From positions 4,347,975 to 4,411,974 of the forward strand of contig OX459109.1 in the NCBI GenBank assembly GCA_949775045.1: a DNA stretch of 64,000 nt. The letters are read 5' to 3'. A program made the position numbers and the translations under genes. This DNA is from Metridium senile. Lineage: Eukaryota; Cnidaria; Anthozoa; Actiniaria; Metridiidae. Of the stretch, positions 28,401 to 39,789 are shown in pieces. The notes under the pieces were generated by a model, which was given only the letters and a program-made list of their open reading frames with translations, was not told the origin of the DNA and did not search any database. Position 1 is the first letter of the stretch. Each line of letters starts with the position of its first letter.

Positions 28401-31400
28401 GTTTGTTTGTTTGTTCGTGTGTTTGTTCATCTGTTTGTTTGTTCGTCTGTTTGTTTTTCGTCTGTTTGTTTGTTTGTTCGTTCGTTCGTTTCTTTGTTTG
28501 TTTTACTGTTCATTTGTTTGCCTGTTCGTTCGTTTGTTATTTGTTTGTTTGTCTATTTGTTTGTTTGTTTGTTTGTCTGTCTGTCTGTTTGTTTGTTCGT
28601 CTGTTTGATTATATGCTTGTTCGTTTTTTTGTTCGTCTGTTTGTTCGTCTGTTTGTTTGTCTATCTGTTTGTTTGTTTCAGTGTTTTTTTTAGTGATATG
28701 ACAAAGTACATGCAACTGGGTAACCTAAGAAGTATACTATCAAACCTGTTTTTAGTATTGCTTGATCTTGAAATACTTGCGACGCTTTAAGTCCAGCGCA
28801 GTTCCATCGTTGATTCTTCAATGCTTTTCGACATGCGCCTAATGCCCTTACAACACCAGCCTGAATGACGGCCATTACGTCTGGATGATGCTGACATACC
28901 TTCTGTTGGTGCGGTTTCAGCCACGTTTGTGAGCAAGTTCCGTTTGCATCGACGGTTCCAACACCGGTTTTTCCTGTAGCACTGCAATACAATTTAATAA
29001 AACAATGTTGACTTCGCGAAGTAATATTTCAAAAGCAAGAGCGATTGTTTCAATAGGCTTTCTCAAACTCATAAATAATTAATGAGCTTTTCAGCCAACC
29101 TAATTGTCTTATTCGATTACGTGCATGCATTTGGAAACCCAGTGAAAAATCTGAATAATACACTTGTTAGACAAGTCATTTATAACACTCATGCATTGTG
29201 CTTCATTGGGTTTCCAAACACTCGAAAACAATAAAGGTTTTCTAGTGTTTGGCCAAACTCGATGAAACACTCGTATTTCAAATATCTCTTCTAAACACAA
29301 GAAACCATTTGAAAGCACGACTAGTATATCGTACTAGTAGATATCGGAATTCAAATTTGTTTGATTTGAATTACATTAGCTAGCCCCCAAAAAACGCAAA
29401 GTGGTTATTGTTAAAGAAAGGAATGACGAAAGAAAGAGTTCAGCTTGAGTGATCTTCTTTTGTCTTTTAATTAACCCCTTTCTTATATCTAACTGTATAC
29501 TACAAAGACCAAAATGCTTCGCCTTCTTTCTTTTGTGAAATAATTAGTGCCAATTGTTCAACAACAATTAATTCCCGTGGGGGAGGTGAACAGTTAGCCT
29601 GCGTAAACAGACCCTTATTAGCGCTCTACGTTTCGAGCGCTATAAATTAGGGTCTGTTTACGCAGGCTAACTGTTCGGGAATTGTTGTTGAACAATTGGC
29701 ACTAGTTATTTCACAAAAGAAAGTAGGCGAAGCATTTTTGTTGAATCATGTCTCAATTCAACACACATCGTTGATATTGATGTATAAACATGTATTTGTT
29801 GTATAACATTTCACTTTTACTTCTAATTCACCCTTACTTTGTTACATTGTCTCGTTTACAATACATTTTTTACGATCGTTTATTCATTTATTCGTCTATA
29901 CTATATATCACCCTATAAAATGAATGAATTAATTCAAATGAAGTAATAAATAAATATACAAACAAACAAGCAAAGTCTTTATGGGTGAATGAATAAATAA
30001 ATGAATGAATGATTATATAATTAATAGGTAACTGACGATTCTTAAATTCTTTGCCATTTAACTAAATACACTATAGTTCTTAGTTCTTGTGACTATCATT
30101 ACTATTATTAAGGGGCAAACTGGCGTATGAATTCTCTCTAGCTCAAACTAAGCGAAAAAGATGATATATATCTAGCATTTCGAATTAAAGGTTTCTTCAA
30201 ATTTTTATTCACCTTTTGCCTAAAACAAAACCCGCAGTGAAACGCTGTAAACATATTTTTGCGATCCAAAGTTTATCATGAGCTCAAGCTGTTTTGTCAT
30301 ACATGAGTTCTTATCATGAGTTCCATGATAATGGGACAGTCCTATATTAAAGTCAGTGTCTATTAGTCGTGTTTATATAACTGATAACCTGTATGATGCA
30401 ATTCTTGCAATTCTTCTCTTATCTATAACGAAAGTTGTTAACGTGGATTTGTGACATGTGCTTATTGATTCCTGCCAGGGAAAACCCGCACGTACGAAAA
30501 GTCGCTGTACTGTAATCATGTTTTCTATGTTATTTTACTTGGACGAACTCCGTAGAGGTAACACAGATATACTGTAATTGAGCATTGTTTGATATGGGAG
30601 GGGGACAGGTGAGGACTTGTCATTTTATTTATTAGCCTGCGTGGACGGCTCTTGGGGAATTGGGGACGAGGAGGGGAGGGGAGGGGGTGGAATGTTTTGC
30701 CGTGTGACCTCTACGGCAAAATACAAAACAAGCACCCAAATTATCAGCGAATTAAGAAATCAGTAGAAAAAAACCCCGTTATTTCTATTGTTGCTTACAT
30801 ATTTAGAGGTTGTCCAAGTAAACTGAAAACGGTAGAAATAGTCGTGCGAAAACAACTGGCCGGTATGAATCCATTAATCGTTGTCACAATTCCATTAACA
30901 AATGATCCGTTTGTTTCGCTTAGTTTGAGCTAGAGACAATTCATACACCAGTTGGCCCGTTAATAATAGTAATAATAGTCACAAGAACCAAGAACAATAG
31001 TGTATTTAGTTAAATGGCAAAGAATTTAAGAATTGTCAGTTATCTATTAATTATATAATCATTCATTCATTTATTCATTCATTCACCCATAAAGTTTTTG
31101 TTCGTTTGTTTGTATTATTTATTAATTCATTTGAATTCATTTATTCATTTTATAGGGTGATATATAGACGAATAAATGAATAAACGATCGTAAAAAATGT
31201 AATGTAAACGAGACAATGTAACAAAGTGAGTGTGAATTAGAAGTAAAAGAGAGTTGTTATACAACAAATACATGTTTTGAATTTTAAATTTACATTCAAT
31301 TTATGCATTTTATAATTTATTTATTATTGAAATTATTTTATTCATACATTCATTTATATTTTTAAGTCCGGGTCCGGGTCCGACGAGTCCGGGTCCGGGT

Positions 31401-32320
31401 CCGGGTCCGGGTCCGGGTCCGGGTCCGGGTCCGGGTCCGAGTCCGCTTTTACAACATGCCATATCACACATGTGCGATATCAATGATATCTTCATGACTA
31501 GGATAGGCTTTTTATCTAGTTGATATCACTCGGTATACCACTATATGTTATATAATAAAATGTAATGCAACGCTAATGTAGCGCACATGTTTTATATAGC
31601 GCCTATCCAGGACTGCTCTAGGCGCTAAGAGAACACAAAAAAATTTTAAGGAATGATAATTACAATAATAGATAGATAATTAGATTAACTACAACTTTGC
31701 ATTGGATAATAAATAAGTTTAACATGAAAAGGCAGACTTGACAACATGTGTTTTTAGAGCAGATTTAAACGATGACAAAGAAGATAGAGTACGTATAAAC
31801 GAAAGGCAAGCATTCCAGAGTTCAGATTTTCATAGTTACAATTAATCATATGTACTATACGGACAACTATTTATTTATACTATTTATACTCTACTATTTA
31901 GGCACACTTTCGAACCACGCTGCTTACGATCATGAGAAATCGGCATTTAGTATGTATTTAACTGAGCCTGTAGCTTTGAAACTAATAGCTGTAAACCAGC
32001 TCGTCAGTAACGAAACTTGATATTCAGAGAGCATATTGTTGTGTAGCGTTAAATATTCCACTCGAAGCATACGTGACTTATAGAAGATAGTTGACTTGTA
32101 TGAAAAGTCAGTAACTTTATGAATGAGTAGCATTATATGGTAATCTATATTGAAGGCTACTTGAAGTAGCTATATACGAGTGTACATGAGAAATGTGAAG
32201 GTTTAAACGAACTGCTATATAAAGGCTCACATTTCTGCCACGCAGTTTAGTATTATCATCTTACCTTGAGAGTGCCATCACAAGGAACAATAACACCAAC
32301 GTCCCGTACAGCGAGCTCAT
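25492..32320 (-). CDS. Divergent Wnt ligand, four exons
   Basis: Exon 1 (32320-32265) encodes a signal peptide, MSSLYGTLVLLFLVMALS. Exon 2 (28981-28746) encodes the Wnt start: VCQHHPDVMAVIQAGV, QRWNC. Exon 3 (28020-27742) gives TRESAFVYAITSAGV, then in another frame CSRYGNSYGEFISKTFMD and HNNEAGRQ. Exon 4 (25938-25492) gives LRSCRCHGPTASCQIKTCW, YINQSPNFC and CCGRGYRT before TAG. Splice sites are AG/GT and phases agree at all three introns, for about 338 residues, normal for Wnt. Oddities: one net extra base in exon 3 between 27955 and 27932; Thr where the acylated Ser of CHGxSGSC should be; only three Cys after CCGRGY where Wnts normally have about eight. A secreted signalling protein by family; whether this copy is active is open. 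Confidence 0.82.
26296..26502 (+). pseudogene. N-terminal fragment of a Crypton/DUF3504-type recombinase
   Basis: An open frame without ATG reads WRKFASRTEEDIKKLLDEKE, then STKLAVKILRDFC and FEELSKPELS before TAG at 26500. The pattern (F-x-TEEDI-LL-EK-S-TK, a helical DFC-EKG, then FE-LSKPEL) is that of the N-terminal part of Crypton-derived tyrosine recombinase proteins (QRICH1/ZMYM2-type domain). The catalytic part is missing. It sits in Wnt intron 3 on the opposite strand. Alternatively the first exon of a larger gene, with a donor at TTAA|GTAATG. Confidence 0.5.
26880..27370. repeat. Long imperfect fold-back
   Basis: Arms of about 200 bp, e.g. ATTGCCGGATTTCAAACCGT (left) and its complement (right), GTTTGGTGTTGATTGGTTTA and its complement, around a centre with ACCGGACAA/TTGTCCGGT. 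Probably a nonautonomous DNA transposon in Wnt intron 3. Confidence 0.7.
27500..27715. repeat. Degenerate 24-25-bp minisatellite
   Basis: About eight units of CCCGGTCAATATGATGGAAT; a short block of the same unit lies at 25990-26075, so the two blocks bracket the region holding the recombinase fragment and fold-back. It ends about 30 bp downstream of Wnt exon 3. Confidence 0.75.
28310..28690. repeat. (GTTT/GTTC)n tetranucleotide array
   Basis: About 380 bp in Wnt intron 2, close to the donor of exon 2. Frames of Cys/Leu/Phe on either strand are artefacts. Confidence 0.95.
29511..29738. mobile_element. Nested fold-back with TAGCCTGCG core
   Basis: Outer arms AAAATGCTTCGCCTTCTTTC and complement, continuing to GTTCAACAACAATT, surround an inner hairpin 29597-29670 with TAGCCTGCGTAAACAGACCC arms. 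The inner part belongs to the family at 2003 and 12186. Confidence 0.75.
29786..31277. mobile_element. 1.5-kb element with long terminal inverted repeats
   Basis: Arms 29786-30159 and 30912-31277 are inverted copies with scattered differences; inner ends read CTAGCTCAAACTAAGCG. The central 750 bp has no frame I recognise. A relic of the inner arm (GCGTATGAATTCTCTATAGC) occurs at 479-498, so the family has other copies. Lies in Wnt intron 1. Confidence 0.7.
31367..31445. repeat. (GGTCCG)n hexanucleotide repeat
   Basis: About 12 units, a GC-rich island in AT-rich sequence in Wnt intron 1. Confidence 0.9.
31590..31830. mobile_element. Dispersed repeat with TATAGCGCC motif
   Basis: TATATAGCGCCTATCCAGGA and CTCTAGGCGCTAAGA resemble the end of a retroposon common in marine invertebrates; a similar TTTGCGCTATATAAATG lies at 39948-39964. 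Class not certain. Confidence 0.4.
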
Positions 32321-32616
32321 TCTGCTAACGTGTTCGTGGTAAAACGTATTTGTGAATGAAGGTCCTGTGATCTGTCAGCTTATCGCACAGGCAGCCCAAG
32401 CTGTGAATTACGTCATTGAATATGCTTGTATATTAGAGAATAAAGACTCGAATTACAACAGTTTCAGTGTCTTCACTTTATTCTTCAGTATGTTCACATC
32501 ATAATTTAAATATAATACAAACTTTGTGGCATGCTGTTCTATGAATGTTATATTGTCTATGTGTGTTGTTTTTTTTTTTTACGCGAAAAACGACTTAGGG
32601 GTTAAATTGAAGTTTT

Positions 32617-32815
32617 AGGCCTCGTCTACACGAATCCGATCCGGCTGAAACCGCATAGAAATATTTGCGTCCACACGAATCCGTGTATCCGGAGGATTCA
32701 AGTAAAAGTATGCGGTTTCGGTGACCGGATTCACTGGATTCGTGTGGACGATAGGCCGATTCGCATCAAAAAGTATGCGGTTTCAAAAGTATCCGGATCC
32801 GTGTAGACGGGATCT
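32617..32815 (+). mobile_element. Short transposon, copy 2 of 2 (CGTCTACACG ends)
   Basis: Near-identical to 20246-20444, same orientation; see that entry. It lies about 300 bp upstream of the Wnt first exon. Confidence 0.75.
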
Positions 32816-33508
32816 TTGTTTGACTCACACGCCACAAGGTCAGCCTCGAACTAGGCGCCCAAAACGATACTTTCCCCAATCGAATTCTATCGAAACTTCG
32901 AGTATGAACATGGGGATAATTCAATTTTAATAAAAGTCATGTCAAAATTTCGTGAGAATACCTTATGGCATGGCAGAGCAATCGTACGATATTTGCCAAA
33001 TTTCGTCGAGAACTGAGGCTGGGAGAAAATAAAGTCGGCCACCGGATGTTCAACGGCTCTTTAAGCCTCGACATGGAGATGCAAAACCCACGCCCACGAA
33101 GGGACGGTACATTACGATGCCTCGTTTAAGAGCTGCAAATAGCAAACCTTCTACCGGTGACCAGGGGGAATGAAACGAAACGAAATGAAACGAAAGATAA
33201 GCTTGCTCGCGCGTTTATTGGCCAAATACACTGGTTTTATGTTGATAATTGTATATATAGAAAACAAATCTAATTTCTACTCATTATTGATATAAAACCA
33301 TTATTCATTTCGGTCTTGATCCCTGTTTGTAAAGCTGGGACAACGTTTTTAAAATAGGTGTAAATTAATAAAATGGGGGAAATCTATGTCGAAACTAAAC
33401 GCATATCTGCGTGAACTCGGGCCTCATTACGATTATGTAGATAAACTTGTTACAAAATTATAAAAGAAATAATTACAAGAAATAATATCACCAAAGTATT
33501 AAACTGTT
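32816..33508. other. Intergenic, no gene recognised
   Basis: No supported frame. The CACCTA-family end (ACAACGTTTTTAAAATAGGTG) lies at 33341-33361. Confidence 0.4.
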
Positions 33509-33717
33509 TTTACAAACAAATTAGGTTGTCTCTGACTAAATTTGATGATTTTTAATTAGACGTTTCGGCTAAATCTTTAGCCTTCATCAGTAGAATTTGC
33601 GCACGCAAACTTGTATACATTCTACTGATGAAGGCTAATGATTTAGCCGAAACGTATAACTAAAACTCATCAAATTTAGTCAGAGACAACCTAATTCGTT
33701 TGTAAAATCATGAAACC
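33509..33717. mobile_element. Palindromic element with hammerhead-like arms
   Basis: Arms TTAGGTTGTCTCTGACTAAA and complement. Each arm, read towards the centre on opposite strands, carries CTACTGATGAAGGCTAA ending TTTAGCCGAAACGT, close to the CUGAUGA/stem II/GAAA layout of a hammerhead ribozyme but with one extra A before stem II. Probably derived from Penelope-like element ends. Confidence 0.55.
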
Positions 33718-34689
33718 TGACTACAACAATCATATTTTAAAATTTTATTATACTGCATGTTGTTTGTATGGTCTTCACTTCTAGTGCGCTGTATCGTACT
33801 CTCTAAGATTTCTTACAATACTGTTAAGTATCCAGTAGTATCAGCTTCTTTCTTTGTAACTGGTTGTGAGTTCATGCCATAGCATTATGAAAGGATGGAT
33901 AAAAAGGGAATGGAACACTTCTCGTTCAATTCCATTGTAATAACAAGTTTGTTCACTTAACATAGCTCGCTCGTAAATTGCATGATCTTTAGTAAAACTC
34001 ACAGTGACCCTTGCCGAAAACATTCGACATAAACTTAAGTGTAATTCTACTGCGAATCATGTGGCGTGAGCGCATAAAATATGAGAGTATTCACAATTAC
34101 TTCAACCGAGAAATCATTCCTTCGACGAATCAGTATCCATGTGCTCGTATGGGCCAGTCTACGCATGCTCTGTAACCAAACGCATGCGCTGCGACGACGG
34201 CGTTTTGCGACCGAAGACGAAGAAAAAGAAAACAACACGAAAGCCCATTTTCAGACTCGGGTTTCCTTTGGAGAGCCCGAGTAAATATTACTCGTGTGTA
34301 ATGATATATGACCCCAATAAAGAATAAAAGTAATGTCAGATGTCACGCCATCAACCTTGTTTGAACAGATACACCTATTTTATCTATTAACGATGATAAT
34401 GGTCGATCTGAGACCGAAAGGTATTATGTTCAATAACAATGACATACTAGATATTTTTTTAAATTTTAAAGATGTGCAAGTTCTGTACAATCTTTAATCT
34501 CACCTATTAGCGCACGAAGTCGAAAATAGTGCTAAAGTAAAAATGTTTATTGTGAAAAAAACATTCATATACTCTTTGTCAATCAAATTGTAGATATTGA
34601 GAACAATACATAATGGATTTGGTTAGTACTGTGTTAGTCCGAGTTGTTGGCTTTAACCCAGTAACAGCTGGTTGTTATCACAGTGGTAG
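33718..34689. other. Intergenic, no gene recognised
   Basis: Short frames only. A block at 34370-34425 (ACACCTATTTTATC, GATCTGAGACCGAAAGG) recurs inverted at 43240-43310, another dispersed transposon end. Confidence 0.4.
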
Positions 34690-35090
34690 ACCTGCTTGGA
34701 TCAGCAATGTAAAAGGATTGCCATTGTTCATCATTGTTTATCATTTTTAAACAAGCCATTCAATTGAATACATCTGATTTGTGTTTAAGTAACATCTAAT
34801 ATTATAGTTTTGAAGAAGTGGTTTGGATCAGCATTGCAAAAAGATTGTCATTGCTCAAACCAGCCATACTATTGAATACATCTGATTTGTGTTAATGTAA
34901 GATCTAATGATATAATTTTGGAGAAGTGGTTTGGATCTACAGTGCAAAACGATTGTCATTGTTCAAACCATCCATACAATTGAATACATCTGACTTGTGC
35001 TTAAATTAAATAACATCTATTATTATAATTGTGAAAAAGTGTTTTGAATCTGCAGTGCATAAACATTGTCATTGTTCAACAATGAATATC
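34690..35090. repeat. Diverged tandem repeat, 110-130-bp unit
   Basis: Three to four units sharing GATTGTCATTGTTCAAACCA, CAATTGAATACATCTGA and GAAGTGGTTTGGAT, just upstream of the first ZNF gene. Confidence 0.7.
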
Positions 35091-35194
35091 GTTTTTTTTC
35101 AAAGCATTCATGATAGTATTGAGGTAATTAATAATTTACCTCTGACTTCCGTTTTTAATTTACTTTTCTAATTATCGTCTATTGACCAATGTAG

Positions 35195-35299
35195 ACAATT
35201 GTGAAGAAGTATTTCAGGCAGGTCAATCGATTTATATTGGGTTATTCAGTTTTCTTCAGTCAATAAACAAACATCCTGGTTTTGACTCTAAACGTTTGG
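35195..35299 (+). other. Probable 5' exon of ZNF copy 1 (non-coding)
   Basis: Bounded by GTAG and GGGTAAGT. It is conserved at 40575-40675 before ZNF copy 2, where a 4-bp loss changes its frame. It cannot be joined in frame to the next exon, which opens with its own ATG, so it is best read as 5' UTR. Confidence 0.45.
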
Positions 35300-35442
35300 G
35301 TAAGTTACTTTATTATTTATTTAATGATATTTCTTTTTTGTATCTTTTAAATATATATTTTATTTTATGATATCAAGTTGAGTTACAATATAGAATTGTG
35401 TTTACTGATGTGACTTGTATTTTGACCATTATTTTATACTAG

Positions 35443-38400
35443 ATGGAAACTAAGTGGATAGAATGCAATAATGAGTCAGGACAGACCATCTTTATATTCA
35501 ACAAGATAACAGGAGTACACAAATGGCCGCCAGGATTTATCGATGTAAGTTGAAAAAATATTTGAATGTTATTTATTTGAACTTCGGGACACACGAGGCC
35601 CAATCTTATAGATCGAGGCGATTTAGAAGGCTATATATGTAGAATTATTCTCAAATCATCGAAAAATAAAGAAAATAATTTCTATAACTTTCATGGATTG
35701 TTTATTGTGCCTTTCTTGCTATCTAGTAGCGATTTTAAGCTGATTAGCCATTCAACATCCTAGCTCAGTGTGCAGCTCAACGGTCAAATCTCTCCCAGCT
35801 CCCCCTCCCCTTACACTACGAAAAAAAAATGGCCGGTAATTTGAAATTCTCGACGGATTTGTTCCTCAAGGGGATAAAATTTACGGGATATTTTTTGATA
35901 ATCGTGAAGGGTAACTATCTGGCTTTCGTGTTCAGAGTATCGAGGCAAGGGAATGGGATTTAGTCTAAGAATTTGAGCGATTTTCAACTCAAGTATATGA
36001 AGGCTTGGGTTTAGCCGAATTTGTGTATAATTTATGTTTTAAGAAGCTCTTGGCCTATATATGATGATAATTCTTAATATTTTGGCATACATTGTTGAAT
36101 ATCCCTGAATGCAATTCTTTTGCTACGTGTTAGCTTTCGGGTGAGTATCACGTGACGAGCTAGAACGAAATTTTGGTTCCTTATTTTTGATTTAAAATGG
36201 GGTGTGTAAAGAGGTTTGGTATTACAACTAATTATACATTTTTTAGTTTCTTTTAAAGAGGACTTTAGAAATTGGTCTTTTTTGTTTGAGAAATCACTTT
36301 ACAGAAGGAGTTATTTAAGTAAAGAGGTCACGTGACCTAATTTGCATATTAGTTTTTCTTTAATATCTTATTTTTTTTAAATAGATAGACATCGAGAAAA
36401 ATCTAATCCATAAACCTGTTCTAAATACCTAAAAAAAGTGCTTTTAGTTCGATACGGATAAAGGGTGTGTACCCCCCACCCCCCATTCTCAAATAGCCGT
36501 TTTTAGTGCCGTAAAGTCACGAGACCAAGAAAATGTATTTTCGTGAATTTCAAATTGTTACACACCCAGATCCACAACTCCCCTAAACGAATGAAAATGA
36601 TATATATCTTGAAAGCCCACGGTACTATTAAAGAAACTAAAAATGTAATAATTAGGATAATATTCAAGCCTTAATATACTTGAGGAGAGCGACTCGGTCC
36701 GTTGGCCCAGCCAAGGTCTCCTTCCTTCCCTTCTTAGTTGTGGGGGAAGAACATAGCTAAAAACCGTTCAATATGCAGTCTTAAATCGCTACCAAATAGC
36801 AAGAAAGGCACTATAAACAATCCATGAAGATACGAGATTATTTTCTTTATTTTTGGACGAGTTATAGATTTGAGAATAATTCTACATTTAAAGCCTTATA
36901 AATCGCCTCAATCTATGAGATTGGGCCTCCTGTGCTTCGGGAATGATTAGTTTTGTTGTCCCGAGACTCAACCTCGGTGATTGAAAGAAAATAACAAATA
37001 ATGCTTTGCGATATGGACGTAAGAGTTTGTCGGGAATTCGAGTTTTTTTAAACAGCGAAGCATTATTCTTTTTATAATGTCAATAACATTGGTTATATGA
37101 CATGATTTCAGGGTTCATCACAGTATAGTACCATGTATGGTGAACCAGTTGAATACAAAGAGTTCCACAGTATCGCTACACAGACAGATGATTATGGCTA
37201 TAACAATGTCTGTACTTCTATATATATCAATACAGACCCACATCATGTTTCCAACATTTCAGAAACATTACTTCAACCACAGTTAGGTGATTTAGTTGAT
37301 AGTGAACATGAGTTAGATAATAAGAAAAATCATGCAGATAATATCTTGGAAACTACAGATAAACAAGAGCAAATCTTAAATATCCATGAAATGAGCACAA
37401 TATTGAGAGTTCCAGAGAAAATCATAATGGAGAATAAACCAAAGGGTGACTCTACTGGTGGTAATAATTCTAAAACAGGACAGTTCTATAATAGAGGAAG
37501 TTATCAGAAAAAGAAGGGGTTCTTGAAATGCTCTCATTGTTTAAAACAATTTAAATTCAAATCAACACTCACTGACCATCTTAGAAAACATACCGTTGAG
37601 AAACCTTTTAAATGTTCTTATTGTAAGACGACGTTCACTTGGCAAAATTCTTTAAAATATCATATTAGAACACATACTGGAGAGAAACCCTTTAAATGTT
37701 CTTATTGTCAGAAGACGTTTACACGGCAAGGAGGTTTAAACTTTCATCTTAAAACACATACAAGAGAGAAACCTGTTGAATGCAATCTTTGTAAGAAAAA
37801 GTTTACACGTCAAGATAATCTAAAATGTCATCTTAGAACACACACTGGAGAGAAACCTTTTGAATGTTCTTATTGTAAGAAGACGTTTACACAAACAGGA
37901 TCTTTAAAACGTCATCTTACAACACATACTGGAGAGAAACCCTTTGAATGCAATCTTTGTAAGAAGAAGTTTAGACGTCAAGATAATCTAAAATGTCATC
38001 TTAGAACACATACTGGAGAGAAACCTTTTGAATGTTCTTATTGTAAGAAGACGTTTGCATTGCAAATTTATTTAAAATATCATATTAGAAAACACACGAG
38101 AGAAAACCTCTATGAATGTTCTCATTGTAAGAAGACGTTTACATGGAAGGGTCATTTCAATTATCATCTTAGAACACACACTGGAGAGAAACCCTTTAAA
38201 TGTTCTTATTGTCACAAGAGCTTTGCACGCCAAGGATATTTAAAATATCATCTTAGAACACATACCAGAGAGAAACCCTTTGAATGTTCTTATTGTAAGA
38301 AGACGTTCGCATGGCAAAAATCTTTAAAATATCATCTTGGAACGCACACTGAAGAGAACCCCTTTGAATGTTCTTATTGTAAGAAGAAGTTTACACAGCA

Positions 38401-38746
38401 ATTTACTTTACAACGTCATCTTAAAATACATACTGGAGAGAAACCCTATGTATGCTCTTATTGTAAGAAGACTTTTGCCCAGCAAATTGATTGCAAACGT
38501 CATCTTAGAATACACACTGGAGAGAAACCCTTTGAATGTTCCTATTGCAAGAAGACGTTCACATGGCAACAATCTTTAAAATATCATCTTAGAACACAAA
38601 CGGGGAGAAACCCTTTGCATGCTCTTATTGTAAGAACACTTTTGCCCAGCAAATTGATTGCAAACGTCATCTTAGATCACACAACTGAGAGAAACCCTTT
38701 GAATGTTCCTATTGTAAGAAGACGTTTACACAAAAAAGAAGTTTAA
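35443..38746 (+). CDS. WW-like plus C2H2 zinc-finger protein, copy 1 (3' end frameshifted)
   Basis: Exon 1 (35443-35544) encodes 34 residues with W-x20-[17 protein letters not shown] and [16 protein letters not shown], shaped like a WW domain. Exon 2 (37112-38746, phase 0) encodes an acidic linker and then 13 consecutive C2H2 fingers with TGEKPF linkers from about residue 170 on, for about 578 residues. Likely a nuclear DNA-binding protein; targets unknown. At about 38605 one base is missing compared with copy 2 (ACGGGG for ACCGGGG), so the last 40 residues are out of frame and further fingers are lost. The intron holds a 1345-bp transposon absent from copy 2. Confidence 0.75.
35590..36934. 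mobile_element. 1345-bp DNA transposon with 8-bp target duplication
   Basis: Ends CACACGAGGCCCAATC and GATTGGGCCTCCTGTG, inverted arms of about 150 bp, and further paired blocks inside. Flanked by CTTCGGGA at 35582-35589 and 36935-36942. The intron of copy 2 has one uninterrupted ACTTCGTGAATGA at this point. No transposase frame seen, so nonautonomous. Confidence 0.85.
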
Positions 38747-39045
38747 AATATCATCTTAGAACACATACCGGGAAGAAACCCTTTGCATGTTCCTATTGTA
38801 AGAAGACGTTTACACAAAAAAGAAGTTTAAAATATCATCTCAGAACACATTCCGGAGAGAAACCCTTTGAATGTTCTTATTTGAGTGTTTTCACATAGCG
38901 CATCTAATTCATGCTAATTAGTAAAATAAAATACTAATGAGCTTCTCTGCCCTTACATTTATCGCTTTCATTACTCTATTTGTAAAGAAGAACTTTACAC
39001 ATCAAGGTCATTTACAATGTTATCTTAGAATTTTACGAAGTTAAC
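38747..39045 (+). pseudogene. Decayed zinc-finger tail of ZNF copy 1
   Basis: After the premature stop two more finger-like repeats follow (CATTCCGGAGAGAAACCC etc.). At about 38880 the repeat is broken by roughly 95 bp of unrelated sequence and resumes at 38980 with TTTGTAAAGAAGAACTTTAC. Confidence 0.75.
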
Positions 39046-39170
39046 ATGGGATATTCATTGAATAATAATAATAATTTATTATTTATATAGCCCTATTTAC
39101 AAGAATAGATCAATAGGACTTTATATAACTAATTTCAAAGAATAGATAAATAATAACTAATATAATAATA

Positions 39171-39348
39171 TAGAGTGGTTTTCATTAACCCGTGAAACAC
39201 ACTTTAGCGTAATATGCTTTATTGCACTTTATTACACTTTAACTTTGTGTTTTATAATCATTTATTCAATAGCAATATTACACATTAATACACTTTATTA
39301 CTCTTTCCCTAATACATTTTGTTTCACGGGTTAATAAAAACCACTCTA
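39171..39348. mobile_element. MITE with TAGAGTGGTTTT ends
   Basis: TAGAGTGGTTTTCATTAACC and its complement enclose an AT-rich centre with repeated ACACTTTA. Ends resemble those of 44195-44350. Confidence 0.75.
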
Positions 39349-39789
39349 ATACATATAAAATTATGTCACTACTTATTTACAATTCGTACTATTAAATAGA
39401 TAAATATATGGAATATAAGATAAATCATAAAATAAAAAAAATTGTTGATCAATTAAAAGTTTGATTAAAGAAATAAGTCTTAATTCCCTTTCTAACTTGT
39501 TAATACATGTTGTTGTTCTTAGACTTAATAGAAGTTTAATACGCATGCCATCTTAGAATTCACATCAAAAATATATTGTGGCAATAGTATAAAGTAAAAA
39601 CAATATTTTCAATAAACTTATATTGTACTTTTAGATATTGATAGGAAATATTAGTAAGAAAAATATGTATTGCATGAAATTTGCGAATAAATGTATCTAA
39701 AATAAAAAGATCGAGTTATTATATTTTTGTTGCATGACCACAATAATTAAAATATTTTAATTGAATATAGAGAAATTCTTGCCTTTTAT

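Noticed and set aside
28771..28777. Donor CAA|GTATTT for Wnt exon 2
   Set aside because: Phase 0 does not fit exon 3, whereas ACAG|GTTTGA at 28746 restores the TDTRESAF junction.
31367..31445. Interstitial telomere repeat
   Set aside because: The unit is GGTCCG, not TTAGGG.
35195..35299. Coding exon (CEEVFQAGQSIYIG frame) of the ZNF gene
   Set aside because: Its end phase would put a stop into the next exon, and copy 2 has a frame-breaking 4-bp loss.
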